Position numbers and translations under genes: made by a program
The notes under the pieces: model-generated
The model's input: the letters and a program-made list of their open reading frames with translations, nothing else
Databases searched by the model: none
Told to the model about the DNA's origin: nothing
Source: SZUA-430 sp034440355
GTDB taxonomy: Bacteria > Pseudomonadota > Alphaproteobacteria > Micropepsales > Micropepsaceae
Assembly: GCA_034440355.1 (NCBI GenBank)
Contig: JAWXBY010000084.1
Location: forward strand, 40,520 to 104,519
Direction of reading: 5' to 3'
Length of the DNA: 64,000 bases
In this document: positions 25,342-32,592 of the stretch, piece after piece
Position numbering within the stretch: position 1 is the first letter of the stretch
Layout of the letters: each line of letters opens with the position of its first letter

Positions 25342-25400
25342 GTTTGTGTGTCTTTCGCCGGCGAGCGCCGCGGTCTATCGCGGTCTTTAGCGACACACAC

Positions 25401-25427
25401 ATAACGGCGAACGCGCCTCTTGGTTCC
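25401..25427 (-). promoter_or_regulatory. EcfG-type promoter of the sigma gene
   Basis: On the minus strand GGAACC (25427 to 25422) is followed after 16 bp by GTTAT (25405 to 25401), matching the GGAAC-N16/17-cGTT pattern known for EcfG/SigT promoters. It lies about 60 bp before the sigma-factor ATG. A second GGAACC in the opposite direction (25434-25439) makes a GGTTCC-gtgccc-GGAACC palindrome but has no matching -10. Confidence 0.6.
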
Positions 25428-25515
25428 GTGCCCGGAACCAAATATTCGCGCATTTGCTGCGTTTGGGAGAAATTGGCCGAGCGCTGAGCCCGGCCAACCA
25501 AGTTTGTCGCTACGT

Positions 25516-26112
25516 TTATACCCCTGACGTCGTGCGCAGGATTGGCCGTTCGGTCGTGACGCGCGTCGTGGTTGTTTTGATTGTGCCGTCGCCCGCCATG
25601 GCGACGAACGGGCGTTCGAGGCGCTTGTGCCTGACCATGATGGCTTCGATCGCTGCGACGCTCTTGTCGGGGACGCGCACCGAAACGAGCGTGCCGCCGC
25701 TGCGAACGCGTTCGACGTAGATCTGCGCGTCGTCTTTGTCGACACCGGCGCCGACCAGGGCGCCGATGATGCCGCCGCCCGATGCGCCGACCGCCGTGCC
25801 GATTGCCGTCGTGATCAGCCAGCCGACGCCCAGCACCGGTCCGATGCCTGGGATCGTCAGCAGGCCAAGGCCCGCGAGTAGTCCCGCGCCGCCGCCCAGG
25901 ACGCCGCCGATCGCCGCGCCGTCGCCTACGCCGGTCTCCGCCATGTTGTTGTCGACCGTCTTGTCGCCGGCGCTGCGCTCTTCGCTTTGCCCTTCGACCT
26001 TGTTGGTGACGATGCTGATTTCTTCCTTCGATACGCCTGCAGCCTTGATCTCAGCCACGGCGTTTGCCGCGTCGGTACGCGCTTCGAACAGGCCGGTTAC
26101 TGTGGTCGTCAT
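25516..26112 (-). CDS. General-stress protein, YflT/17M-like
   Basis: 198 residues. The N-terminal MTTTVTGLFEARTDAANAVAEIKAAGVSKEEISIV is the general-stress-protein 17M/YflT fold. A long Gly/Ala hydrophobic hairpin (about residues 66-115) resembles glycine-zipper membrane segments. A C-terminal repeat of the alpha/beta fold (AQIYVERVRSGGTLVSVRV) follows. Proteins of this build are typical sigma-controlled stress genes, which fits the EcfG-like promoter directly upstream. The next gene on this strand, 174 bp on, is the sigma factor itself. Confidence 0.75.
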   Translation of the reverse strand: MTTTVTGLFEARTDAANAVAEIKAAGVSKEEISIVTNKVEGQSEERSAGDKTVDNNMAETGVGDGAAIGGVLGGGAGLLAGLGLLTIPGIGPVLGVGWLITTAIGTAVGASGGGIIGALVGAGVDKDDAQIYVERVRSGGTLVSVRVPDKSVAAIEAIMVRHKRLERPFVAMAGDGTIKTTTTRVTTERPILRTTSGV

Positions 26113-26172
26113 ATTGTTACTCCTGAATGGGTTGCGCAGGCAGAGGGGTGTTATCGGCCCGGGTTCATGCGC

Positions 26173-26198
26173 AACGCGCGCTGTCCGCAGAACGTTCC
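26173..26198 (-). promoter_or_regulatory. EcfG-type promoter of the stress-protein gene
   Basis: Minus strand: GGAAC (26198 to 26194), then 18 bp, then GTT (26175 to 26173) preceded by C, i.e. GGAAC-N17-CGTT. About 60 bp before the ATG at 26112. It matches the same pattern as the sigma-gene promoter. Confidence 0.55.
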
Positions 26199-26274
26199 CG
26201 CGCTCTTGACGTTTGTCGTCTTGCCGTTGCTTTCATTGAACAAAACAACGACTGGCGATTTGCTTAGGTGCGGC

Positions 26275-26300
26275 GGAACTTACCTGGTACGCTACCGTAC
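26275..26300 (+). promoter_or_regulatory. Near-match EcfG promoter facing the giant kinase gene
   Basis: GGAAC (26275-26279), 16 bp, then CGTAC (26296-26300). Only the last position of the CGTT -10 element differs. It points at the kinase gene starting at 26396. It partly overlaps a short GGTAC...GTAC inverted repeat. Weaker than the two minus-strand sites. Confidence 0.35.
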
Positions 26301-26395
26301 TAATCTCAACCTGGGACAAGTAGGCAGACGGATGTTGTTGCGTTTGACGCAGCATCCGAACGGCGGCTCACGCCGCCAAGGCACATGACAAGACG

Positions 26396-29300
26396 GTGTC
26401 GTCCGGCTCGCCTGTGCCGGGAAGATCGAACGTGTCGAAGATGCTCTTTGACGGAGCCGTACCGTTGGTCGTCGGAATCGGCGCCTCGGCCGGGGGGCTC
26501 TCTGCGTTCAAAAAATTCTTCGCCCATATGCCGGCCGACAACGGCATGGCGTTCGTCTTGGTCCAGCATCTCGATCCCAAGCACGACAGCCTGCTGGTGG
26601 GTCTGATCGGCGCGCAAACGAGCATGAAGGTGGTTGAGGCGCGTGACGGCGATCAATTGAGTGCGAACTGCGTCTACGTCATCCCGCCGAATTCGACGCT
26701 GACGATGAAGGGTGGGCGGCTTCGCATGACAAGGCCCGCGCCGCCGCGCGAGTCGCGCCGGCCGATCGACACATTCTTCACCTCGCTCGCCGAAGATCAG
26801 GGCGAGAACGCAGTGTGCATCGTTCTGTCGGGAACCGGAACCGACGGCACGCTGGGACTTAGGGCCGTCAAGGAGAACGGCGGGCTGACGCTGGCGCAGG
26901 CCGAGTTCGATCACTACGGGATGAGCGGCATGTCCGACAGCGCCGTTGCGACGGGCCTGGTCGATCAAGTGATGCCTGTCGAGGCGATGCCGGCGCGGTT
27001 GATCGAGTATCGCGCGCATATGCTCGATGTCGCCGGCGAAAAGGACGAAAACGGCACGCGTACCGACACGGCCGAACATCTGAAGGCGATCAGCGCCATT
27101 CTGCGACGCGGGATCAGTCACGATTTTGGGCAGTATAAGCAGAACACACTTGTGCGGCGGGTGCAGCGGCGCATGCAGGTGCTGCAGATTCGGACCGTCC
27201 CGGCGTTCATCACGCACCTGGAGCAGGAGCCGCGCGAGGTCGAGTTGCTGTTCCGCGAGATTCTGATCGGCGTGACGCAGTTCTTCCGCGATCCGTTTGC
27301 GTTCGATGCGCTGGCGGCCACCGTCATTCCCAAGCTGTTGGCGAACAAGCAGGGCGGCGATCAGGTCCGCGTCTGGGTGGCGGGATGTGCGACGGGCGAG
27401 GAAGTCTATTCGATCGCTATTCTGTTCGCAGAGGCACTGGCGGGGAATGCGAATGCGCCGCGAGTCCAAATTTTCGGCAGCGACATCGACGATCGCGCCA
27501 TCGCGCGGGCGCGCACGGGGCGTTATCGCGGACCGCTGCAAGGCGTTTCGCCGGAGCGCCTAGCGCGCTGGTTCACGCCGCTCGAAGACGACTATTGCGT
27601 GGCGAAGGAGGTGCGCGAGATGTGCGTGTTCTCCGCGCACAGCCTGATCAAGGACCCGCCGTTCTCGAAGCTGCACCTCGTGTCGTGCCGGAACGTGATG
27701 ATCTATTTCGATCGCGATTTGCAGGATCGGGCGATCCGCAATTTCCACTACGCGCTGGCGCCGGGCGGGTTTCTGTTCCTGGGCGCGTCGGAGGGCGTGA
27801 CCCGCGGCGCTTCGATGTTCGCGACCGTGGACAAAAAACATCGCATTTTCGAGCGGCGGAATGCTGCGCGGCCCACGCTGCCCGACTTTCCGATCGCGCC
27901 GGAGACGCGAGGCGCACAAGACGGCGGCGGCTCCGTCCGCGCGACCGAGGACCGCATCGATAAGCTCGCGCGGCGGGTTATGGCCAAGCACTCGCCGGCC
28001 TATGTCGTGGTGGATCAAGACTCGCAGATCGTGCGCTTCTCGGGCGGCGAATGTGGGCCTTACCTCGAACCGTCGGCGGGCGTTGCCACCCTCGATCTCT
28101 TCGCCATCGTCCGCAAGTCGTTGCGCGCAGCGGTGCGGGCTGCGGTTCACATAGCGCGCACGAGGCACGAAGCCGTCGTAACCGAGAACTTGAGCGTGAC
28201 GGTCGAGGGGCACCGGCGAATGGTCACGTTGATCGTCGAGCCGCTGGCCGACGAAGGCGCCGAGATCGGCTTGACCTTGGTCGCGTTCAGCGACGCCGGC
28301 GAGGTCAAGACCGCGAGCCACCACGCGAAGGGCGCCGCGCATGAGGGCACGGATGGCGACCTCGAACGCGAACTGACGGTGACGAAGGCGCTGTTGCGCG
28401 GATCGATTGAGGAATTGGAGACGACGACGGAGGAAATGAAATCCTCGAACGAGGAATTTCAGTCCGTCAACGAAGAGCTCCAAGCGTCGAACGAAGAGCT
28501 GGAAACCGCCAAGGAGGAGATGCAGTCGGTCAACGAAGAACTGCGGACCATCAACTCCGAAATGATCGACAAGAACGAGCAACTCGTGCGGCTGAACAGC
28601 GACTTGCGCAATCTGCTCGACAGCACACAGATCGCCACGATCTTCCTGGACAACGATCTGCGCATCAAGAGCTTCACGCCGGGCATGGTGGACTTGATCC
28701 ACCTTCGCGAGAGCGATCAAGGGCGGCCGATCACGGAGTTGGTCAGCCGGCTGAACTATCCGGAGCTGGAACAGGACGCGCGGAACGTGTTGCACACGCT
28801 CGGCGTCGTCGAACGCGAAGTGTGCAGCAGCGACGATAACGTCTTGATCATGCGCATGAGGCCGTACCGCACCGTCGCAAACGTTGTCGACGGCGTCGTG
28901 ATCACTTTCGTCGACGTGACGGCAAGCACCGTACTGCAAGCTGCATTGAAGGAGAGCGAGCGGCGGCTCACCGCGATTGTCCAGCAAGCGACGGCGGGTC
29001 TTGCGGAAACCGATCTCGACGGGCGCTTCACGCTGGTCAATCCGTTGTTCTGCGAGATTGTGGGACGCACCGAGGAAGAATTGCTCGGCCTGCGCATGCA
29101 CAACATCACGCATCCCGACGATCTGGCGCACAACGCCGGGCTGTTCACGCGGCTGATCACAGACGGTACGGGGTTCGAACTCGAGAAACGTTATGTGCGG
29201 CCCGACGGGTCGGCGGTGTGGGTGCACAAGAGCATGTCGCCGATCGTCGACGCGGAAGGCAAGGTGCGCCGGGCGCTGGCCATCGTCGTGGAGATCACCG

Positions 29301-29917
29301 CGCAAAGGCTGGCGGAGGCGCATCGCGAGCTCTTGCTGCACGAACTTAGCCACCGGGTGAAGAACACGCTCGCTACCGTGCAGTCGATCGCAGCGCAGAC
29401 CGCGCAGAGCGCGACCACCGTCAACGGTTATCGCGACGCGTTCATGGCGCGGCTTATTGCGCTGTCGGCGACACACAATCTGCTGCAAGTGAGCGCTTGG
29501 CGCGGGGTGGTGTTGCGCGACGTGGTCGCGACGGAGCTTGCGCCTTATGAGGCGGACGCCGTGCGCTGGACGCTGACGGGCGGGGACGTTCTTCTTGAGC
29601 CCGACACGGCGGTCGCCTTCGGTATGGTGGTTCACGAACTGTCGACGAACGCGGCGAAGTACGGCGCGCTGTCGAACGAGCAGGGGCGCGTGGCCGTGTC
29701 GTGGACGATGTCGACCAAGGATGGCGAGCGCCGGCTTCACTTCGTGTGGCGCGAGTCGGGCGGTCCGCCGGTGAAGGCTGCGGGGCGTAAGGGTTTTGGC
29801 ACGCGTCTCATCACGGATGGATTGGCGTTGCAGCTCGACGCTACGATCGACCTTGAGTTCGCGAGCGAGGGCGTGCGCTGCACGATCGATGTTCCACTCA
29901 AGGAGGTCGAACCATGA
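26396..29917 (+). CDS. CheB-CheR-PAS hybrid with HWE-type histidine kinase
   Basis: 1173 residues from a GTG; an ATG at 26435 is an alternative. Domains in order: CheB methylesterase (about 25-205; GIGASAGGL serine, VQHLDPKHDS histidine, SGTGTDGTLG aspartate); CheR N-terminal and catalytic domains (about 220-475; WVAGCATGEEVYS, SCRNVMIYFD); linker; coiled coil of repeated SxNEEL units (about 654-735); two PAS domains (about 740-850 and 857-970); and a HisKA_2/HWE kinase with HELSHRVKNTLATVQ (His about 984) and an ATPase domain. CheB and CheR motifs look intact. No MCP or CheA is nearby, so a non-chemotactic sensory role is likely. It overlaps the receiver gene by 4 bp and probably phosphorylates it. 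Confidence 0.92.
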   Translation: MSSGSPVPGRSNVSKMLFDGAVPLVVGIGASAGGLSAFKKFFAHMPADNGMAFVLVQHLDPKHDSLLVGLIGAQTSMKVVEARDGDQLSANCVYVIPPNSTLTMKGGRLRMTRPAPPRESRRPIDTFFTSLAEDQGENAVCIVLSGTGTDGTLGLRAVKENGGLTLAQAEFDHYGMSGMSDSAVATGLVDQVMPVEAMPARLIEYRAHMLDVAGEKDENGTRTDTAEHLKAISAILRRGISHDFGQYKQNTLVRRVQRRMQVLQIRTVPAFITHLEQEPREVELLFREILIGVTQFFRDPFAFDALAATVIPKLLANKQGGDQVRVWVAGCATGEEVYSIAILFAEALAGNANAPRVQIFGSDIDDRAIARARTGRYRGPLQGVSPERLARWFTPLEDDYCVAKEVREMCVFSAHSLIKDPPFSKLHLVSCRNVMIYFDRDLQDRAIRNFHYALAPGGFLFLGASEGVTRGASMFATVDKKHRIFERRNAARPTLPDFPIAPETRGAQDGGGSVRATEDRIDKLARRVMAKHSPAYVVVDQDSQIVRFSGGECGPYLEPSAGVATLDLFAIVRKSLRAAVRAAVHIARTRHEAVVTENLSVTVEGHRRMVTLIVEPLADEGAEIGLTLVAFSDAGEVKTASHHAKGAAHEGTDGDLERELTVTKALLRGSIEELETTTEEMKSSNEEFQSVNEELQASNEELETAKEEMQSVNEELRTINSEMIDKNEQLVRLNSDLRNLLDSTQIATIFLDNDLRIKSFTPGMVDLIHLRESDQGRPITELVSRLNYPELEQDARNVLHTLGVVEREVCSSDDNVLIMRMRPYRTVANVVDGVVITFVDVTASTVLQAALKESERRLTAIVQQATAGLAETDLDGRFTLVNPLFCEIVGRTEEELLGLRMHNITHPDDLAHNAGLFTRLITDGTGFELEKRYVRPDGSAVWVHKSMSPIVDAEGKVRRALAIVVEITAQRLAEAHRELLLHELSHRVKNTLATVQSIAAQTAQSATTVNGYRDAFMARLIALSATHNLLQVSAWRGVVLRDVVATELAPYEADAVRWTLTGGDVLLEPDTAVAFGMVVHELSTNAAKYGALSNEQGRVAVSWTMSTKDGERRLHFVWRESGGPPVKAAGRKGFGTRLITDGLALQLDATIDLEFASEGVRCTIDVPLKEVEP

Positions 29918-30285
29918 GTGCGCTTAAAGGCAGGCACGTTTTGATCGTCGAAGACGAAATGATCGTGGCGCTCGATCTCAGCGATACGGTCGAGCGTCTT
30001 GGTTGCACTGCTGCGGTCGTCGGGCGCGTCGGCAAGGCATTGGAAGCAGCGGTGACCCAGCGCTTCGACGTCGCGATCTTGGACCTGAACTTGGCGGGCG
30101 AGGCGGTCTACCCGGTCGCGGACGCATTGCGCGAGCGCGAGACGCCCTTCGTGATCGCAAGCGGTTATGGCGCGGACGGAATCGAAGCCGCCTATCGTGA
30201 CGGACCGCGGCTTGGCAAACCATATTCGCCGCGCGAGGTCGAGACGGCGCTGCTGCTGGCCTTGGGCTTGGCCAACGACGCCTGA
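29914..30285 (+). CDS. Single-domain response regulator
   Basis: 123 residues; the ATG overlaps the kinase stop. Receiver fold: VLIVEDEMIVALDL (acidic pair), phospho-acceptor aspartate in VAILDLNLAGE, and ...ETPFVIASGYG, LGKPYSP. The PF-x-x-x-(S/T)-G-Y motif resembles the FAT-GUY single-domain receivers that act as phosphate sinks or shuttles with HWE kinases in alphaproteobacterial stress signalling. There is no output domain. It is the presumed partner of the preceding kinase. Confidence 0.9.
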   Translation: MSALKGRHVLIVEDEMIVALDLSDTVERLGCTAAVVGRVGKALEAAVTQRFDVAILDLNLAGEAVYPVADALRERETPFVIASGYGADGIEAAYRDGPRLGKPYSPREVETALLLALGLANDA

Positions 30286-30479
30286 GATCTGAGCAATGCC
30301 AGCATGGCCAAGCTTGCGGCTCCCATCGCGGTCATTCGTATTCGGATGACTTTTGCAGGCGCTGGGGCGTGACGCGTTTGGATTTCAGGTGCGGTCACTG
30401 ACGCTCACCTTGCCGTAGCGGGAGCGGCGCCGACGGCCGCCTCCATTTTCTTGAAGTGAGATAACGAGCCTGGCGAATT

Positions 30480-30531
30480 TTGGTTGCGCGGTTTGCCACA
30501 CGCTTTTCGAGCAACCAATGCGCGAACCGCG
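30480..30531 (+). repeat. Overlapping inverted repeats upstream of rcnB-like gene
   Basis: TTGGTTGC (30480-30487) pairs with GCAACCAA (30511-30518). Overlapping it, CGCGGTT (30487-30493) pairs with AACCGCG (30525-30531). The two cannot fully coexist, so they may form alternative folds in the 5' region of the next gene. The rest of the 350-bp gap 30286-30636 shows nothing else I can name. No T-tract follows. Confidence 0.35.
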
Positions 30532-30636
30532 GGTTGTTTCTCATACTGAGACACATCAGGCCGGCGCCGCTCGCTCGCGAGCTTTGGCGGCGCGTGCAGG
30601 TCGCAGCATCTTTCTCAAAACGTGAAGGACTCCATC

Positions 30637-31383
30637 ATGAAAATGACAACGGCGACTCGCGTCGCCGTCATCGCGGTCGGCCTCAGTTTGGCCGGCGCGA
30701 CGGCATTCGCTGCGCCCGGTGACGGACGCCGCGGCGACGACAACAACACCAACACCAACGCCAGCGATCAGCAAAAGCCAGACCAACAGGGCGATCGCAA
30801 AAGGCGCGACGTCAAACCGGCGCCCCAGACGGCGCCGGCTGCTGCGCCTGTAGCGCCGCAAACTGTGCCCCGTATGCGCGGCAGGCAGGGGACGGACAAC
30901 ACCAACAATAGGCGCGGACGCGACAACAATGCCGTCAATGCCCGACGGAATACGCCGCCGGTTGCGCGCAACGACAATCGTCGCCGCGACGCCGGCGACA
31001 GGTATGATCGCCGCAACACCGGTGATCGCAACGACCGCCGCCGTGATTACGGCGACCGGAACGACCGTCGTGACGTTCGCGGCAACAACGACCGCCGCCG
31101 CGCTGCCGTACAGCAGTATCGTCGGAACTATGATGCGCCGCGGCGCTATCGTGTTGCGCAGTATCGCTGGCGCGACGGCTATTCCTACAATCGCTATGGC
31201 TATGGTCAGCGTCTGCCGCGGCATTTCTACGGCCGCAACTACTGGCTCACGAATTTCTTGATCTACGGCTTGTTCTCGCCGCCGGAAGGCTATGTTTGGG
31301 TTCGCTATGGACCTGACGCGCTTCTGATCGACGAGTACACCGGCGAAATCGTGCAGGTGCGCTACAATATGTTCTACTCGTAG
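30637..31383 (+). CDS. RcnB-family periplasmic protein
   Basis: 248 residues from the ATG at 30637 (GAAGGA upstream; a GTG at 30622 also opens the frame). Signal peptide MKMTTATRVAVIAVGLSLAG..AFAA. A long low-complexity region (about residues 28-165) is rich in Asn, Asp and Arg with NDRR/GDR-type repeats. The C-terminal RcnB domain reads FYGRNYWLTNFLIYGL then PEGYVWVRYGPDALLID and ends IVQVRYNMFYS. RcnB is linked to nickel/cobalt homeostasis in E. coli; here the role may differ. Confidence 0.8.
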   Translation: MKMTTATRVAVIAVGLSLAGATAFAAPGDGRRGDDNNTNTNASDQQKPDQQGDRKRRDVKPAPQTAPAAAPVAPQTVPRMRGRQGTDNTNNRRGRDNNAVNARRNTPPVARNDNRRRDAGDRYDRRNTGDRNDRRRDYGDRNDRRDVRGNNDRRRAAVQQYRRNYDAPRRYRVAQYRWRDGYSYNRYGYGQRLPRHFYGRNYWLTNFLIYGLFSPPEGYVWVRYGPDALLIDEYTGEIVQVRYNMFYS

Positions 31384-31410
31384 GATCTGTTCGGGGGGGA
31401 CGTTTCCCCG

Positions 31411-32478
31411 TCACCATTCCTCGATCAGCTTCAGGGTCGTGCGCACTTCGCCGTAAACGCGGAGAGTGCACGGCCCTGCCGACGTTGGGACGGTCCATTC
31501 CGCGGCGGCGTCAACGCGGCTTTGCGTTTGCTGTTTGACGCAACTTAGCTCGAACTCCTGAACTTGGCCGGAGAACGAGGCGAACTTGAATTTGCGGCGC
31601 GACAGCGGATGTTCCCAGACGCCGCCGGCGTCTTTGCCGGGCTTGGCGGTGAGCGTCGCGTCGACGGTTAGGGGCTCGGGGCTCGCGAGTTTCTTCAACG
31701 TCTCGCCCACCACCTTCATCGTCTCCGCGCGGTCGGCCCCCGTCGGGTCGAACGTGTCGGTCGCGGGCAGCGGCGCGGCGCAGGCTGCGTACTGATAATT
31801 TCCGTTGGCGACTTCGAGCCTGAGGCGCATGCGTTGTGCGGCGGGCACGACGGCCTTTTCGAGGAACGTGCCGCCTTCGATCATGGCGTGGCGGACGTGG
31901 CCAAGGGCGCGCGGCAAGTCCTTCGATTTTTCGTGAGCGAAGGCGAGCGCGAAGGACAGCTTCGCCTGTTCGTAGAGGGTGAGAGGCAGATCGAAGGCTT
32001 GCTCCAGCACCGCGACGCCTTCGCCGTATTTGCCGGCGGCGACCAGCGTACGGCCTTCGTCGTATTTCACAACGACGTTGTCGTGCACGAGCGTGTTGCC
32101 GACATGGCCGGCGCGGTAGAGGATCTCGGCGGCGTTGCCATACTGCTCGACCGCTAAGCCGTCTTGGGTCGCGGGCTTGTAAGTCCAGCGCGATATGGCT
32201 TGGCGCGCGGCCTTGATCATGCTGCGCGAGCCGACTTGATCGAGTATGGCGATGTCCTTGGTTTCGCCCGACGTGCTGATCGTAAAACCCAGGCGCACCC
32301 AACCTTCGCTCTCGTCGTCCGCGTCCGTCTCCGGAAATACGGGAGGGGCGCGTTCGGCGGCGACGGCGGGTTTGAAGCCGGGCGGCGTCATTTTGGCGAC
32401 GCAGAGTTCGGCGGCGACGACCGGCATCGCGCCGAACGCCAGACTCAAAAACGCTGCTATCGCCAGATGGAGTTTCAT
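31411..32478 (-). CDS. Periplasmic protein with TonB C-terminal-like domain
   Basis: 355 residues. Signal peptide MKLHLAIAAFLSLAFGAMPVVAAE. About residues 40-110 fit a TonB/TolA C-terminal domain: PPVFPETDADDESEGWVRLGFTI then SRSMIKAARQAISRWTYKPA. A helical TPR-like middle (YGEGVAVLEQAFDLPLTLYEQAKLSFALAF) and a C-terminal part of unknown fold follow. Start codons at 32490 and further upstream exist; the chosen ATG begins the signal peptide. It sits downstream of the TonB-dependent receptor on the same strand. Confidence 0.7.
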   Translation of the reverse strand: MKLHLAIAAFLSLAFGAMPVVAAELCVAKMTPPGFKPAVAAERAPPVFPETDADDESEGWVRLGFTISTSGETKDIAILDQVGSRSMIKAARQAISRWTYKPATQDGLAVEQYGNAAEILYRAGHVGNTLVHDNVVVKYDEGRTLVAAGKYGEGVAVLEQAFDLPLTLYEQAKLSFALAFAHEKSKDLPRALGHVRHAMIEGGTFLEKAVVPAAQRMRLRLEVANGNYQYAACAAPLPATDTFDPTGADRAETMKVVGETLKKLASPEPLTVDATLTAKPGKDAGGVWEHPLSRRKFKFASFSGQVQEFELSCVKQQTQSRVDAAAEWTVPTSAGPCTLRVYGEVRTTLKLIEEW

Positions 32479-32592
32479 GGCCTCCGACATTCGCCGACGT
32501 ACCGCGGCGTTATGCTCAGCATCATAGCAGACGCTCGCTCTGTCATCGTGTACCGGTGCGCGCATCGGCGCACCGGTTCCCGTTTGAGTGCG

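Noticed and set aside
25434..25463. Second, plus-strand EcfG promoter from the GGAACC at 25434
   Set aside because: The nearest GTT is 21 bp away, outside the allowed spacing, and no plus-strand gene follows.
27560..29740. 726-residue minus-strand frame inside the kinase gene
   Set aside because: Arg/His/Gln-rich shadow of a recognisable CheB-CheR-PAS-kinase.
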